NCBI GenBank assembly: GCA_030695945.1
Contig: JAUYOG010000064.1
Location: 1-64,000 of the forward strand
Direction: 5' to 3'
Length of the DNA: 64,000 nucleotides
DNA from: Ramlibacter sp.
GTDB lineage: Bacteria; Pseudomonadota; Gammaproteobacteria; Burkholderiales; Burkholderiaceae_C
The notes beneath the pieces were generated by a model that saw nothing but the letters and a program-made list of their open reading frames with translations, searched no databases and was not told where the DNA came from. The position numbers and the translations under genes are program-made. Shown here in pieces: positions 20,006 through 28,276 of the stretch (position 1 is its first letter; each line of letters starts with the position of its first letter).

Positions 20006-20644
20006 CTAGCCTAACCGCCGCTTGAGTTCGGCCACTGCGCTGTCCACCGTCGTGAGCACAGGCAGGCCGGTCCGTGCCGCGACCGCCTCCCTCGCCCGCG
20101 CCATGCTGAACTGTGCGAGCGCGATCACGCCGCAACCGCGCTGCTTGAGTTCCACCGATGCCTGGGCGATGAGGGTGTCGTGCGATATCGCGTCCCCGGC
20201 ATTCAGGGCCGCGAGCGCGCCGTCGGCGAGCTTGCCTAGGACCTGCACGCCGGCCGGAAACTCCGCCGGCATGGACTGCAATGTCGGTGCGAACGTGGCG
20301 AGGAGGCCCACCCGCACGCCCATCACGCCGGCTTCGGCCACCATCGCCTCGTTCGGCTTGAGCACCGGCAACGGCGCGTAACGCTGCGCCACCCGCTCGA
20401 TGCAGGGGCCGAAGGCGGAGCAGGTGAACAGGATCGCATCGCTGCCGCAATCCACGGCATATTGCGCGAGGCGCTCGAAGCGAAGGTGCATGGCCTCATC
20501 CAGCCCGCCGCCGGCGGCCAGGTCGGCAGAGAGGCTGTCGTCCAGCAGGTTCATGCGGCTGGCTTCGGGCCAGTCGCGCGCCATCGCGTCGTTGATGGGC
20601 GCAACCGAATGCGCCAGGGCGTGGATCAGCGCAATGCGTGTCAC
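20006..20644 (-). CDS. Aspartate/glutamate/hydantoin racemase-family protein
   Basis: 212 residues from a GTG at 20644 that overlaps the TRAP permease stop (GTGA). The fold family is Asp/Glu/hydantoin racemase: the first catalytic-cysteine region is ILFTCSAFGPCIE (about 74-86) and the second conserved segment is RGCGVIALAQFSMA (about 168-181), where the second cysteine of true racemases would be expected near GCG rather than in the AQF motif. It could be a racemase, a decarboxylase-like or an isomerase-like member. The partners (TRAP importer, aminotransferase, DadA-like oxidase) point to metabolism of an amino acid or a D-isomer. Confidence 0.75.
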   Translation of the reverse strand: MTRIALIHALAHSVAPINDAMARDWPEASRMNLLDDSLSADLAAGGGLDEAMHLRFERLAQYAVDCGSDAILFTCSAFGPCIERVAQRYAPLPVLKPNEAMVAEAGVMGVRVGLLATFAPTLQSMPAEFPAGVQVLGKLADGALAALNAGDAISHDTLIAQASVELKQRGCGVIALAQFSMARAREAVAARTGLPVLTTVDSAVAELKRRLG

Positions 20645-23217
20645 GCCGGCACCGCCCGCGCCCGCATGCGCAAACCCTGGGTGAACCAGACGAAGCCGAT
20701 CAACAGCAAGCCGGGCAGGTAGAACCAGTGCGACGTGGGTCGGTCGGTCGGCACCTTCAGGGCCTGGACGTCCCAACCTTGCTCGACCCCGGCCTTCTTG
20801 GCCCGCGAGCCGAACTTCACGGCGCCGATCTGCACCTGGCCGCCCAGCGGCACCAGCTGCACGCCCGCGTCGGCGAGGCGCTTGCGACCCTCCGCGCCCA
20901 CTGGGCCGAGCTGCACCGCCACGGTCTTGGAGATGTCCTCGCCCTCCAGCGTCGTGCCTTTGATGACCATCACCACCGACTCGTCCTCGCCTGCCGCCTT
21001 GGCGACTTCGAAGACCTGCGAGGCCGGCACTTCGCGAAACTCCGGCGTGACCCGGTCCATGAAGAAGTCGGGCCGGAACAGCAGCGCCACGGCAATGGCC
21101 AGCAGCACGTTCTCCCACCAGCGGGTCTTGATGCGGAACCAGTTCATCGTGATGGCCGCGAAGATCAGCGTGGCGATCGTGCAGGCGACGACCACCCGAA
21201 CCAGCTCCGCGGTGCCATGCACGCCGATCAGCAGCAGCTGCGGGTTGAAGATCCAGATGAAGGGCAGGATCACCGTGCGCAGCGCGTAGAGCGAACCCTG
21301 GATGCCGGTTTCGATCGCGTCCTCGCCGGAGATCGCGGCCGCCGCGAAAGTGGCCAGCCCCACCGGCGGCGTGATGTCGCCCATGATCCCGTAATAGAAG
21401 ACGAAGAGGTGCACCGCGATGAGGGGGATGATCAGGCCCGACTGCGCGCCGAGCTCCACGACCACGGGCGCCATCAAGGTGGCGACGAGCACGTAATTCG
21501 CCGTGGTCGGCACGCCCAGGCCCAGCACGAGGCAGACGAACGCGATGAACAGCAGCATGACGACCACATTGCCCTGCGACACGAACTCGACGAAGTCCGT
21601 CATGCGCAGGCCCAGGCCCGTGAGCGTGATACCGCCGACGATGATGCCCGCCGTCGCGGTGGCGATGCCGATCCCGATCATGTTGCGCGAGCCGTCGTTG
21701 AAGCCGTCGATGACCTCGCGCCAGCCGCGGGCCCAGTGCCCGCCCGCCGGCGCCTTGCGGAACATCGCGACCAGCGGATGCTGCGTCAGCATCAGCACGA
21801 TCAGCACCACGATCGCCCAGAAGGCCGACAGCGATGGCGAGAACTCCTCGACCATCAGGCACCAGATCAGGGTGCCGACGGGCAGCAGGAAGTGCAGCCC
21901 CGCCCTGACCGTGGGCCACGTCAGCAGCGGCTTCGGGTTTTCGACGTCGATGTCGTCCGGCAGGTCGGGGCTCAGCGCTGCCTCGCGAACCGAATAGAGG
22001 TAGAGCAGCAGGACCACGACCCCGATGGCATAGGGCGCGCCTTCCCCCAGCAGGGCCTTGGCCGCGGCGAAAAGGTAGTACAGCGCGGCCACGACGATGA
22101 TGCTGCCCGACAGGCCCAGGCCCCACGCCATCGCGCCGGCACGCCAGGTCCGCGGCTCGCGCGCGACGATCGGGTTCATTCCCATCTTCACCGCCTCGAG
22201 GTGCACGATGTAGAACAGGCCGATGTACGACAGCACGGCCGGAAGCAATGCGTGCTTCACGATGTCCGAATACGGGATGCCGACGTACTCGACCATCAGG
22301 AACGCCGCCGCGCCCATCACCGGAGGCATGATCTGGCCGTTGACCGACGACATGGTCTCGATGGCGCCGGCCTTGACGCCGCCGTAGCCGGACTTCTTCA
22401 TGAGCGGGATCGTGAAGATGCCGCCGGAGACGACGTTCGACACCGACGAGCCCGAGATCATGCCGTTCAGCGCCGACGACACCACGGCCACCTTGGCCGG
22501 GCCGCCGCGCAGGTGCCCCAGCGCGGCGAAGCTGACCTGCATCATGTAATTGCCGCCGCCCGCGCGATCGAGCAGCGCGCCGAACAGCACATAGACGAAG
22601 ATCGCGCCCGTCGACACGCCCAGCGCGATACCGTACACGCCTTCCGTCGTCAGCCACAGGTGCGAGATCAGCCGATTGAGCGACGCCCCCTTGTGCTGAA
22701 GCACCTCCGGCATGTAGGGCCCCGCCATCGCGTAGACGATGAACAGGATGGCGAGCAGGGCCATCGGCCAGCCGACCGCGCGGCGGGTCGCTTCCAGCAG
22801 CAGCACCAGCCCCACCGTCGCCGTGACGACGTCGAACAGCGTCGGCTGGCCGGGACGGGTGGCGAGCTGTGCGTAGAACAGCAGCAGGTAGGCGCCCGCG
22901 AAGGCGCCTGCCAGCGCCAGCACCCAATCGAGCACCGGCACGCGATGGCGCGGCGAGCGGCTCGAGGCCGGCCAGGCGAGGAACGCGAGGAACATCGAGA
23001 ACGCCAGGTGGATCGCGCGTGCCTCCGTGTCGTTGAGCACGCCGAAGCGCAGCAGGAACGGCAAGGGCGACGCATACCAGAACTGGAACACCGCCCAGGC
23101 CAGCGCCGTCGCGAAGACGATCGTGGCGGTCGCGCCGACCGGCTTGCGCGCGCCGGTGTCGACCTGCGCCACCAGCTCCTGCAGCGCCTCGGGTGCTTTC
23201 TCGATGTCAGTTGCCAT
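20641..23217 (-). CDS. Fused TRAP transporter permease (DctQM type, TAXI partner)
   Basis: An 858-residue membrane protein fusing the small (4-helix) and large (12-helix) TRAP subunits. DctM-like motifs include LFGALLDRAGGGNYMM, SGSSVSNVVSGG, INGQIMPPVMGAAAF-type and LGLGVPTTANYVLVA. After the last helices a soluble stretch of about 130 residues (VPASQVFEVAKAAGED onward) is followed by a final helix, like the DUF3394 extension of TAXI-TRAP permeases. It is driven by ion gradients and works with the TAXI binding protein encoded 79 bp upstream. AGGAGCAGGC precedes the ATG. It overlaps the racemase-like gene. Confidence 0.93.
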   Translation of the reverse strand: MATDIEKAPEALQELVAQVDTGARKPVGATATIVFATALAWAVFQFWYASPLPFLLRFGVLNDTEARAIHLAFSMFLAFLAWPASSRSPRHRVPVLDWVLALAGAFAGAYLLLFYAQLATRPGQPTLFDVVTATVGLVLLLEATRRAVGWPMALLAILFIVYAMAGPYMPEVLQHKGASLNRLISHLWLTTEGVYGIALGVSTGAIFVYVLFGALLDRAGGGNYMMQVSFAALGHLRGGPAKVAVVSSALNGMISGSSVSNVVSGGIFTIPLMKKSGYGGVKAGAIETMSSVNGQIMPPVMGAAAFLMVEYVGIPYSDIVKHALLPAVLSYIGLFYIVHLEAVKMGMNPIVAREPRTWRAGAMAWGLGLSGSIIVVAALYYLFAAAKALLGEGAPYAIGVVVLLLYLYSVREAALSPDLPDDIDVENPKPLLTWPTVRAGLHFLLPVGTLIWCLMVEEFSPSLSAFWAIVVLIVLMLTQHPLVAMFRKAPAGGHWARGWREVIDGFNDGSRNMIGIGIATATAGIIVGGITLTGLGLRMTDFVEFVSQGNVVVMLLFIAFVCLVLGLGVPTTANYVLVATLMAPVVVELGAQSGLIIPLIAVHLFVFYYGIMGDITPPVGLATFAAAAISGEDAIETGIQGSLYALRTVILPFIWIFNPQLLLIGVHGTAELVRVVVACTIATLIFAAITMNWFRIKTRWWENVLLAIAVALLFRPDFFMDRVTPEFREVPASQVFEVAKAAGEDESVVMVIKGTTLEGEDISKTVAVQLGPVGAEGRKRLADAGVQLVPLGGQVQIGAVKFGSRAKKAGVEQGWDVQALKVPTDRPTSHWFYLPGLLLIGFVWFTQGLRMRARAVPA

Positions 23218-23247
23218 GCCTGCTCCTCGTCATCGTTCCGTCGATAT

Positions 23248-23276
23248 AAAAAAAGGGCGAAGCCGCCTTCGCCCTT
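23248..23276 (-). terminator. Intrinsic terminator after the TAXI gene
   Basis: On the minus strand AAGGGCGAAGGC-GG-CTTCGCCCTT is followed by a run of seven T residues. It lies 20 bp after the TAXI stop and before the TRAP permease, so the binding protein is probably produced in excess over the permease, as in the tctC/tctB case. Confidence 0.85.
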
Positions 23277-23295
23277 GTTCGCGGAGCCGGCCGGT

Positions 23296-24276
23296 TTACT
23301 TGATCCAGCCCTTTTCCTTGTAGTAGCGCGCAGCCCCTTCATGCAGCGGCGCCGACAGGCCGTCCTTGACCATGTTCTCGGGCTTCAGGTGGCCGAGGGC
23401 CGGGTGCAGCTTCTTGAATTCCTCGAAGTTGTCGAACACGGCCTTCACCACCTGGTAGACGGTCTCGGGCGAAGTCTTGGTGGACGCGACCACCGTGGCC
23501 AGCACACCATAGGTGGTGGTTGCGTCGGGGTTGTTCGGGTACAGGCCGCCGGGGATCACGGCCTTGGCGTAATACGGCTTGTCGGCGATCAGCTTGTCCA
23601 CGGCCGGGCCAGTGACGGACACGAGCTTGGCGCCGCAGCTGGTGGTCGGGTCCTGGATGTTGGCGCTGGGGTGGCCCACCCCGTAGAAGAAGCCGTCGAT
23701 CTTGCCGTCGCACAGCGCGGGGCCGTGCTCGTCGGCCTTGAGCTCGGAAGCCAGCGCGAAATCGCCGAGCTTCCAGCCCATGGCGGCCAGCAGTTCCTCC
23801 ATCGAGGCGCGCGTGCCGGAACCTGGGTTGCCGACGTTGAAGCGCTTGCCCTTGAAGTCGGTGAAAGCCTTGATGTTGGCCTCCTTGCGGGCCACGACAG
23901 TGAACGGCTCCGGGTGCACGGAGAACACCGCGCGCTGGTCGCCCCAGGCGCCGGCATCCTTGAACTGGCCCAGGCCCTTGGTGGCGTTGTACTGAACGTC
24001 GGATTGCGAGAAACCCAGGTCGAGCTCGCCGGCCTTGATCGTGTTGACGTTGAACACCGAGCCGCCGGTGGATTCCACCGAACAGCGGATGCCGTGCTTG
24101 GCGCGGTCCTTGTTGACGAGGCGGCAGATCGCTCCGCCCGCGGCGTAGTACACGCCCGTGACGCCCCCCGTGCCGATCGTCACGAATTTTTGCTGTGCGA
24201 ACGCGGGGGCGCTGGCCAGCGCACCTGCGACGGCGGCCGCGGCGGCCAGGGTCTGGAACACGAATTTGCGGGACAT
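23296..24276 (-). CDS. TAXI-family TRAP transporter substrate-binding protein
   Basis: A 326-residue periplasmic protein with a Sec signal (cleavage near AFA-QQ, about 27) and the TAXI-family opening [25 protein letters not shown], the [14 protein letters not shown] block and [19 protein letters not shown] proteins bind glutamate, 2-oxoglutarate or other small acids and feed fused TRAP permeases. A GAGGAG ribosome site precedes the ATG. It follows the aminotransferase by 24 bp. Confidence 0.93.
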   Translation of the reverse strand: MSRKFVFQTLAAAAAVAGALASAPAFAQQKFVTIGTGGVTGVYYAAGGAICRLVNKDRAKHGIRCSVESTGGSVFNVNTIKAGELDLGFSQSDVQYNATKGLGQFKDAGAWGDQRAVFSVHPEPFTVVARKEANIKAFTDFKGKRFNVGNPGSGTRASMEELLAAMGWKLGDFALASELKADEHGPALCDGKIDGFFYGVGHPSANIQDPTTSCGAKLVSVTGPAVDKLIADKPYYAKAVIPGGLYPNNPDATTTYGVLATVVASTKTSPETVYQVVKAVFDNFEEFKKLHPALGHLKPENMVKDGLSAPLHEGAARYYKEKGWIK

Positions 24277-24300
24277 GGGGACGACTCCTCGGTTGATGAT

Positions 24301-25635
24301 TCAGGTGGATTGGATGGCGGCGGCTATCGCGGCATCGAGCCGCTCGGCGATCAGGGCCAGGTCGGCTTCGGCCGCTATGAAGGGCGGCGCCAGTAACACG
24401 TGGTCACCATAGCGGCCATCCACGGTGCCGCCCATCGGGTAAACCATCAAGCCCCGGGCCATGGCCTCTTTCTTGATGCGCGCGTGCAGCCGAAGCGAGG
24501 GGTCGAACGGCGCCTTGCTGCCCTTGTCCTTGACCAGCTCGATGCCCCAGAACAGGCCCCGGCCCCGGATGTCGCCGATATGGGGGTGGTTCGCGAAAAC
24601 GCTGCGCAGCAGCCCCTGCAACGTGGCGCCGCCCTCGCGCACCCGTGCCAGCAGGCCGTCGCGCTCGATCACTTTCTGCACGGCCAGCGCCGCCGCACAG
24701 GCGACCGCGTGGCCGAGGTAGGTATGGCCGTGCTGGAAGAAGCCGGAGCCCCTGGACATCGCATCGACGATCCGGCCCTGAGCGAGAACCGCGCCGATCG
24801 GCTGGTAGCCGCCGCCCAGGCCCTTGGCAATGACCAGCAGGTCGGGCACGACGCCCTCCTGCTCGCACGCATGCAAGGTGCCGGTGCGCCCCATGCCGCA
24901 CATCACCTCGTCGAGGATGAGCAGCACGCCGTGCCGGTCACAGACCTCACGCACGGCCTTGAAGTAACCGGGGACGGCCGTGATGACACCCGCCGTCGCG
25001 CCACCGACGGTCTCGGCGATGAACGCGATCACCTTGTCGCTGCCCAGCCGCTCGATCGCGGCCTCGAGCTCGCGCGCCAGACGCTGGCCATATTGCCCGG
25101 GCGATTCGTCCTCGCGCTGCTCGCGGTACGGATAACAGGGCGAGACATGCGTGGCCGGAATCAGCAGGGGGGCGAAGGGTTCGCGCCGCCACTGGTTGCC
25201 GCCCACCGACAGCGCGCCCAGCGTGTTGCCGTGGTAGCTCTGCCTGCGCGCGATGAAGTGGCTGCGCTGCGGCTGGCCCGTTTCCACGAAGTACTGGCGC
25301 GCCATCTTCATCGCGGCTTCCACCGCCTCGGAGCCGCCGCTCACGAAATAGACGTTGCTCATGCCCGCGGGCGCTCGCTGGATCAGGTGGCTGGCGAGTT
25401 CCTCGGCGACTTCGGTGGTGAAGAAACTGGTGTGGGCGTAGGCGAGCTGGTCGATCTGCGCGTGCATCGCGGCCAGCACGTCGGGGTGCCCATGGCCCAG
25501 GCAAGACACGGCGGCCCCGCCCGAGGCATCGAGGTAGTGCCTGCCGCTGCTGTCGGTGAGGTACATGCCCTTGCCTGCCGTGGCGACGGGAGGCACGGAA
25601 TGCAGGTGGCGGTGGAAGACTCGGGTATCTGTCAT
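24301..25635 (-). CDS. Class III (omega-type) PLP aminotransferase
   Basis: A 444-residue fold-type I enzyme. The PLP-binding GSEA (101-104), LDEVMCGMGRTG with Asp242, and the Schiff-base Lys271 in LLVIAKGLGGGYQPIGA are all present, so it should be catalytically competent. Class III members act on omega-amino groups (beta-alanine, GABA, diamines, ornithine) or D-amino acids; the exact amine donor is unknown. The start is ATG 25635; upstream in-frame starts to 25968 overlap the divergent oxidoreductase region. It leads the minus-strand TRAP cluster and is divergent from the DadA-like gene across 208 bp that contain an inverted repeat. Confidence 0.88.
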   Translation of the reverse strand: MTDTRVFHRHLHSVPPVATAGKGMYLTDSSGRHYLDASGGAAVSCLGHGHPDVLAAMHAQIDQLAYAHTSFFTTEVAEELASHLIQRAPAGMSNVYFVSGGSEAVEAAMKMARQYFVETGQPQRSHFIARRQSYHGNTLGALSVGGNQWRREPFAPLLIPATHVSPCYPYREQREDESPGQYGQRLARELEAAIERLGSDKVIAFIAETVGGATAGVITAVPGYFKAVREVCDRHGVLLILDEVMCGMGRTGTLHACEQEGVVPDLLVIAKGLGGGYQPIGAVLAQGRIVDAMSRGSGFFQHGHTYLGHAVACAAALAVQKVIERDGLLARVREGGATLQGLLRSVFANHPHIGDIRGRGLFWGIELVKDKGSKAPFDPSLRLHARIKKEAMARGLMVYPMGGTVDGRYGDHVLLAPPFIAAEADLALIAERLDAAIAAAIQST

Positions 25636-25714
25636 GGGGAGGGCCTCGATGCCGCGCAGTTTAAGCACAAGTTCCCGCGGCTGCGATGCCGAATCCTCGC
25701 AATCCCATAACCGG

Positions 25715-25753
25715 AACTCATGGATCCCGGCGCCTCGCGGCGCGCCATGAGTT
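25715..25753. promoter_or_regulatory. Inverted repeat in a divergent promoter region
   Basis: AACTCATGG (25715-25723) and CCATGAGTT (25745-25753) are perfect 9-bp inverted copies with centres about three helical turns apart, and a smaller palindrome GCATGGCCCATGC lies just to the right. They sit between the divergent aminotransferase and DadA-like genes, a good place for a shared operator. The regulator is unknown; the LysR protein at 27-28 kb is a candidate. Confidence 0.4.
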
Positions 25754-25843
25754 TGCGGCATGGCCCATGCGGCTGAAAGCATTTCCCAGGCCCGGCGCGG
25801 GCCTCTACATTCAATGCCGACAAGACTCAACGGGAAACGACAA

Positions 25844-27100
25844 ATGCAGATCTGCGTCATGGGGGCCGGCATCGCGGGATTAGCCGCCGCCTGGCAATTG
25901 CAGTCCGAGGGGCATGACGTCACCATCATCGACCGCGCCGGTGCCGGGGCCGGCGCGAGTGGCGCCAACGGGGCGCAACTGAGCTACGCGTACGTGCAGC
26001 CGCTGGCCGACCCTGGCATCTGGGCCCAGTTGCCCGGCCTGCTGTTTTCCAGGAACTCACCCCTCACGCTGCGGCCACGCTGGGACATCGACCAATGGCG
26101 ATGGGGAGCCTCCTTCCTGGCGGCCTGCCGCGCCCGGGTTTCCCGCGAAAGCACCGTGCAACTGCTGGCGCTGGCGGCCGACAGCCGGCGCGCCTTCGAG
26201 CGGCTGCTGGCCGAGCAGGCGATCGAATGCGACTTTTCGGCCACCGGCAAGCTGGTCTTGTATTCGGACGAACGCAGCTTCGCCCATGCGCGGCGGCAGC
26301 TCGCACTGCAGCAAGGCCTGGGCGTGCAACAGCGCGCCGCGAACGCCGCCGAATGCGTGGAGATCGAGCCCGCCCTCGCCGGCTACCAGCGCAACATCTC
26401 GGGCGCCATCTACACGCCGGGCGAATGCGCGGCCGATTGCTACAAGGTCTGCCTGGAGCTGCTGCGCCTGCTGCGCGCGCGCGGCGCCCGCACGATCTTC
26501 GATACCGAGGTGGGCGGCCTCGTCATGCGAAGCGGCCGCGTGGCCGCCGTGCGGACGGCGGCTGGCCTGGTGGAAGCCGATGCCTTCGTGGTCGCGCTCG
26601 GTTCCGCGTCGGCGCGGCTGGCGCGCTCGCAGGGGCTGTACCTGCCGGTGTACCCGCTCAAGGGCTACAGCCTCACGCTGCCGGCCAACGACTCGGCCCC
26701 TCGCGTCAACGTCACCGATGCCGCACGCAAGGTGGTGTTCGCGCGCATCGGCCAACGGCTGCGGATCGCGGGCATGGCGGAACTCGTCGGCGACGACCTG
26801 TCCATCCCCGCGACGCGCACGCGCAACCTCGCCGCGGCAGCGCGCGATCTCTTCGGCGATTGCGGCGACCTGTCGCAATGCGAGCCGTGGGCCGGCCTGC
26901 GGCCGGCCACGCCCACCGGGCTGCCGGTGATCGGGCCGCATCCGAAGGGCCCGCCGAACCTGGTCTTCAACACCGGCCACGGTGCGCTCGGCTTCACGCT
27001 CGCGTTCGGCAGCGCGCAGCGCGTCGCCGCGCTGCTGCGCGCGCCACGGGCGCACCGGCTCAGGCCAGCTGCTGCAACGCCTGTGCCATACAGCGCGTGA
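25844..27100 (+). CDS. DadA-like FAD-dependent amino-acid dehydrogenase/oxidase
   Basis: 418 residues from ATG 25844. The N-terminus is a Rossmann FAD site (ICVMGAGIAGLAAAWQL, GxGxxG at 7-12) followed by IIDRAG; the C-terminal WAGLRPATPTGLPVIG and NTGHGALGFTLAFGSA segments are the DAO/DadA family signature. Such enzymes oxidatively deaminate D-amino acids, or secondary amines such as sarcosine, probably passing electrons to the respiratory chain. Its 3' end overlaps the convergent LysR gene by 41 bp. Opposite the aminotransferase and TRAP genes it fits an amino-acid catabolic cluster. It may be D-specific, but this is not proven by sequence. Confidence 0.87.
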   Translation: MQICVMGAGIAGLAAAWQLQSEGHDVTIIDRAGAGAGASGANGAQLSYAYVQPLADPGIWAQLPGLLFSRNSPLTLRPRWDIDQWRWGASFLAACRARVSRESTVQLLALAADSRRAFERLLAEQAIECDFSATGKLVLYSDERSFAHARRQLALQQGLGVQQRAANAAECVEIEPALAGYQRNISGAIYTPGECAADCYKVCLELLRLLRARGARTIFDTEVGGLVMRSGRVAAVRTAAGLVEADAFVVALGSASARLARSQGLYLPVYPLKGYSLTLPANDSAPRVNVTDAARKVVFARIGQRLRIAGMAELVGDDLSIPATRTRNLAAAARDLFGDCGDLSQCEPWAGLRPATPTGLPVIGPHPKGPPNLVFNTGHGALGFTLAFGSAQRVAALLRAPRAHRLRPAAATPVPYSA

Positions 27101-27962
27101 ACGCGCGGGTGACGAGCGAATGGGGGCGCGCCGTGGGACGCAGGGCCTTGACGGTGACGGGGATCGCCGGCTCGAGCGCCAGCACGTCCACCTTCGAGCG
27201 GTCCGCCGAAGCGGCCGTGCACCCCTCGACCATGGCCACACCCACGCCATGGTGCGCGAGCGCCAACGCCACGTGGTAGGTCTGCACAGTGATGACGGGC
27301 TTCTGGCCGGGATCGTGCTCGCGCAGCACATGCGCGAGCGTCACGCCCAGCGGGTCGCGGTTGTCCAGGGCGATGAGCGGCAGCCCCGCCAGCTGCGCGA
27401 GCGTCACCTTGGCGCTGCGTGACTGGCGCGCACCCAGCAGGCCCTTGGGCACGATGCACATCACCTGGCGCTCGCCGATCTGCTCCTGTGCCAGCGCGGG
27501 ATGGCTGATGGCGCTGAAGACGTAGCCGACGTCAGCTTCCTGCAGCACCAGCGACGAGACGATCTGCGGCGAGTGCAGCGCCTCGTGGATCACGGCCACC
27601 TCCGGGTACTTCTGCCGGAACAGGTGCATGGCGCGCGGGAACACCTCGTAGCTCAGGGCCAGCACCGTGAGCACCCGCAGCTGCCCCTGGCTCACCCGGC
27701 CGCTCTTGAGATTGGCTGCGAGCCGCTGCACTTCGTCGAGCTGCGCGAACAGGCGCTCGATGTGCGGGTAAAGCGTCTGCGCCTCGGCGGTGGGCGTCAG
27801 CCGCCCGCGCACCCGCTGGAACAACGCGAACCCCAGCTGGATCTCCGCGTGCTGCAGCGTGCGGCTGACCGCGGGCTGGGTCACGTTGATCAGGCGCGCG
27901 GCGGCGCTGACGCTGCCGGTGAGCATCACGGCGTTGAAGACCTCGATGTGGCGCAGGCGCAT
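27060..27962 (-). CDS. LysR-family transcriptional regulator
   Basis: A 300-residue LysR regulator with the N-terminal winged HTH (MRLRHIEVFNAVMLTGSVSAAARLINVTQPAVSRTL, residues 1-36 and on) and a type 2 periplasmic-binding effector domain from about 90. It ends inside the convergent DadA-like gene. Two inverted repeats lie just upstream, in the classic position for autoregulation and control of a divergent gene, but the divergent frame is only a 55-codon stub. It may control the nearby amino-acid cluster instead. Confidence 0.9.
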   Translation of the reverse strand: MRLRHIEVFNAVMLTGSVSAAARLINVTQPAVSRTLQHAEIQLGFALFQRVRGRLTPTAEAQTLYPHIERLFAQLDEVQRLAANLKSGRVSQGQLRVLTVLALSYEVFPRAMHLFRQKYPEVAVIHEALHSPQIVSSLVLQEADVGYVFSAISHPALAQEQIGERQVMCIVPKGLLGARQSRSAKVTLAQLAGLPLIALDNRDPLGVTLAHVLREHDPGQKPVITVQTYHVALALAHHGVGVAMVEGCTAASADRSKVDVLALEPAIPVTVKALRPTARPHSLVTRAFTRCMAQALQQLA

Positions 27963-27971
27963 GGGCGTTTC

Positions 27972-27993
27972 CTCGCCGCATTATGGCGGCGAG
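27972..27993. promoter_or_regulatory. Palindrome just upstream of the LysR start
   Basis: CTCGCCGC (27972-27979) and GCGGCGAG (27986-27993) form a perfect 8-bp inverted repeat around ATTATG, 10 bp before the LysR ATG. The position suits autorepression, or a leader hairpin. No direct evidence of binding. Confidence 0.4.
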
Positions 27994-28003
27994 CCCATCC
28001 ATT

Positions 28004-28019
28004 GTCGGACTCATCCGAC
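28004..28019. promoter_or_regulatory. Probable LysR-type operator
   Basis: GTCGGA-CTCA-TCCGAC is a perfect inverted repeat inside a T-N11-A-like context, 42 bp from the LysR start and 90 bp before the divergent stub ORF. This is the typical geometry of a LysR recognition site. Confidence 0.5.
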
Positions 28020-28108
28020 CACGATTGGCGGGGGCATCCGTCACAAGCCAGCCACATTCGGCGCCGATACTTTCGCGCTGTAGCAAGTCCAGACCACGGA
28101 GACCCTCA

Positions 28109-28276
28109 ATGAATGAACGCCGCACCACTTCGATCCTGCAGCGGTTGCCGGTCATCCTCGCGGTGACGGCGGCGTCGTACGGCCTGCGGCCGCAAGGCAA
28201 GACAAAGCCGCCCGAAGGCGGCTCCGTTCCCTCCGGGAAGCGGCAACCTCAGTTGCAGGTTGCGGGCGGGGTGTAG
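28109..28276 (+). pseudogene. Truncated N-terminal stub of the LysR-divergent gene
   Basis: A 55-codon frame with a good start context (GGAGACCCTCAATG) and a signal-peptide-like N-terminus (MNERRTTSILQRLPVILAVT, then Ala/Ser). From about codon 28 the sequence changes to the terminator and 3' end of the metallopeptidase gene on the other strand, and hydrophobicity and family likeness are lost. The simplest reading is a deletion that removed the body of a secreted or binding-protein gene once controlled by the adjacent LysR. It could instead be a small gene; no family is recognised. Confidence 0.45.
28199..28223 (-). terminator. Terminator of the metallopeptidase gene
   Basis: On the minus strand AGCCGCC-TTCG-GGCGGCT (28223-28206), a stem closed by a stable TTCG tetraloop, is followed by TTGTCTT. 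It lies 26 bp after the peptidase stop codon. Confidence 0.65.

Noticed and set aside
20638-24396. A 1252-codon open frame on the plus strand
   Set aside because: It is antisense to the TRAP permease and TAXI genes, is rich in His/Arg/Gln/Asp as expected for the reverse reading of high-GC codons, and matches no family.
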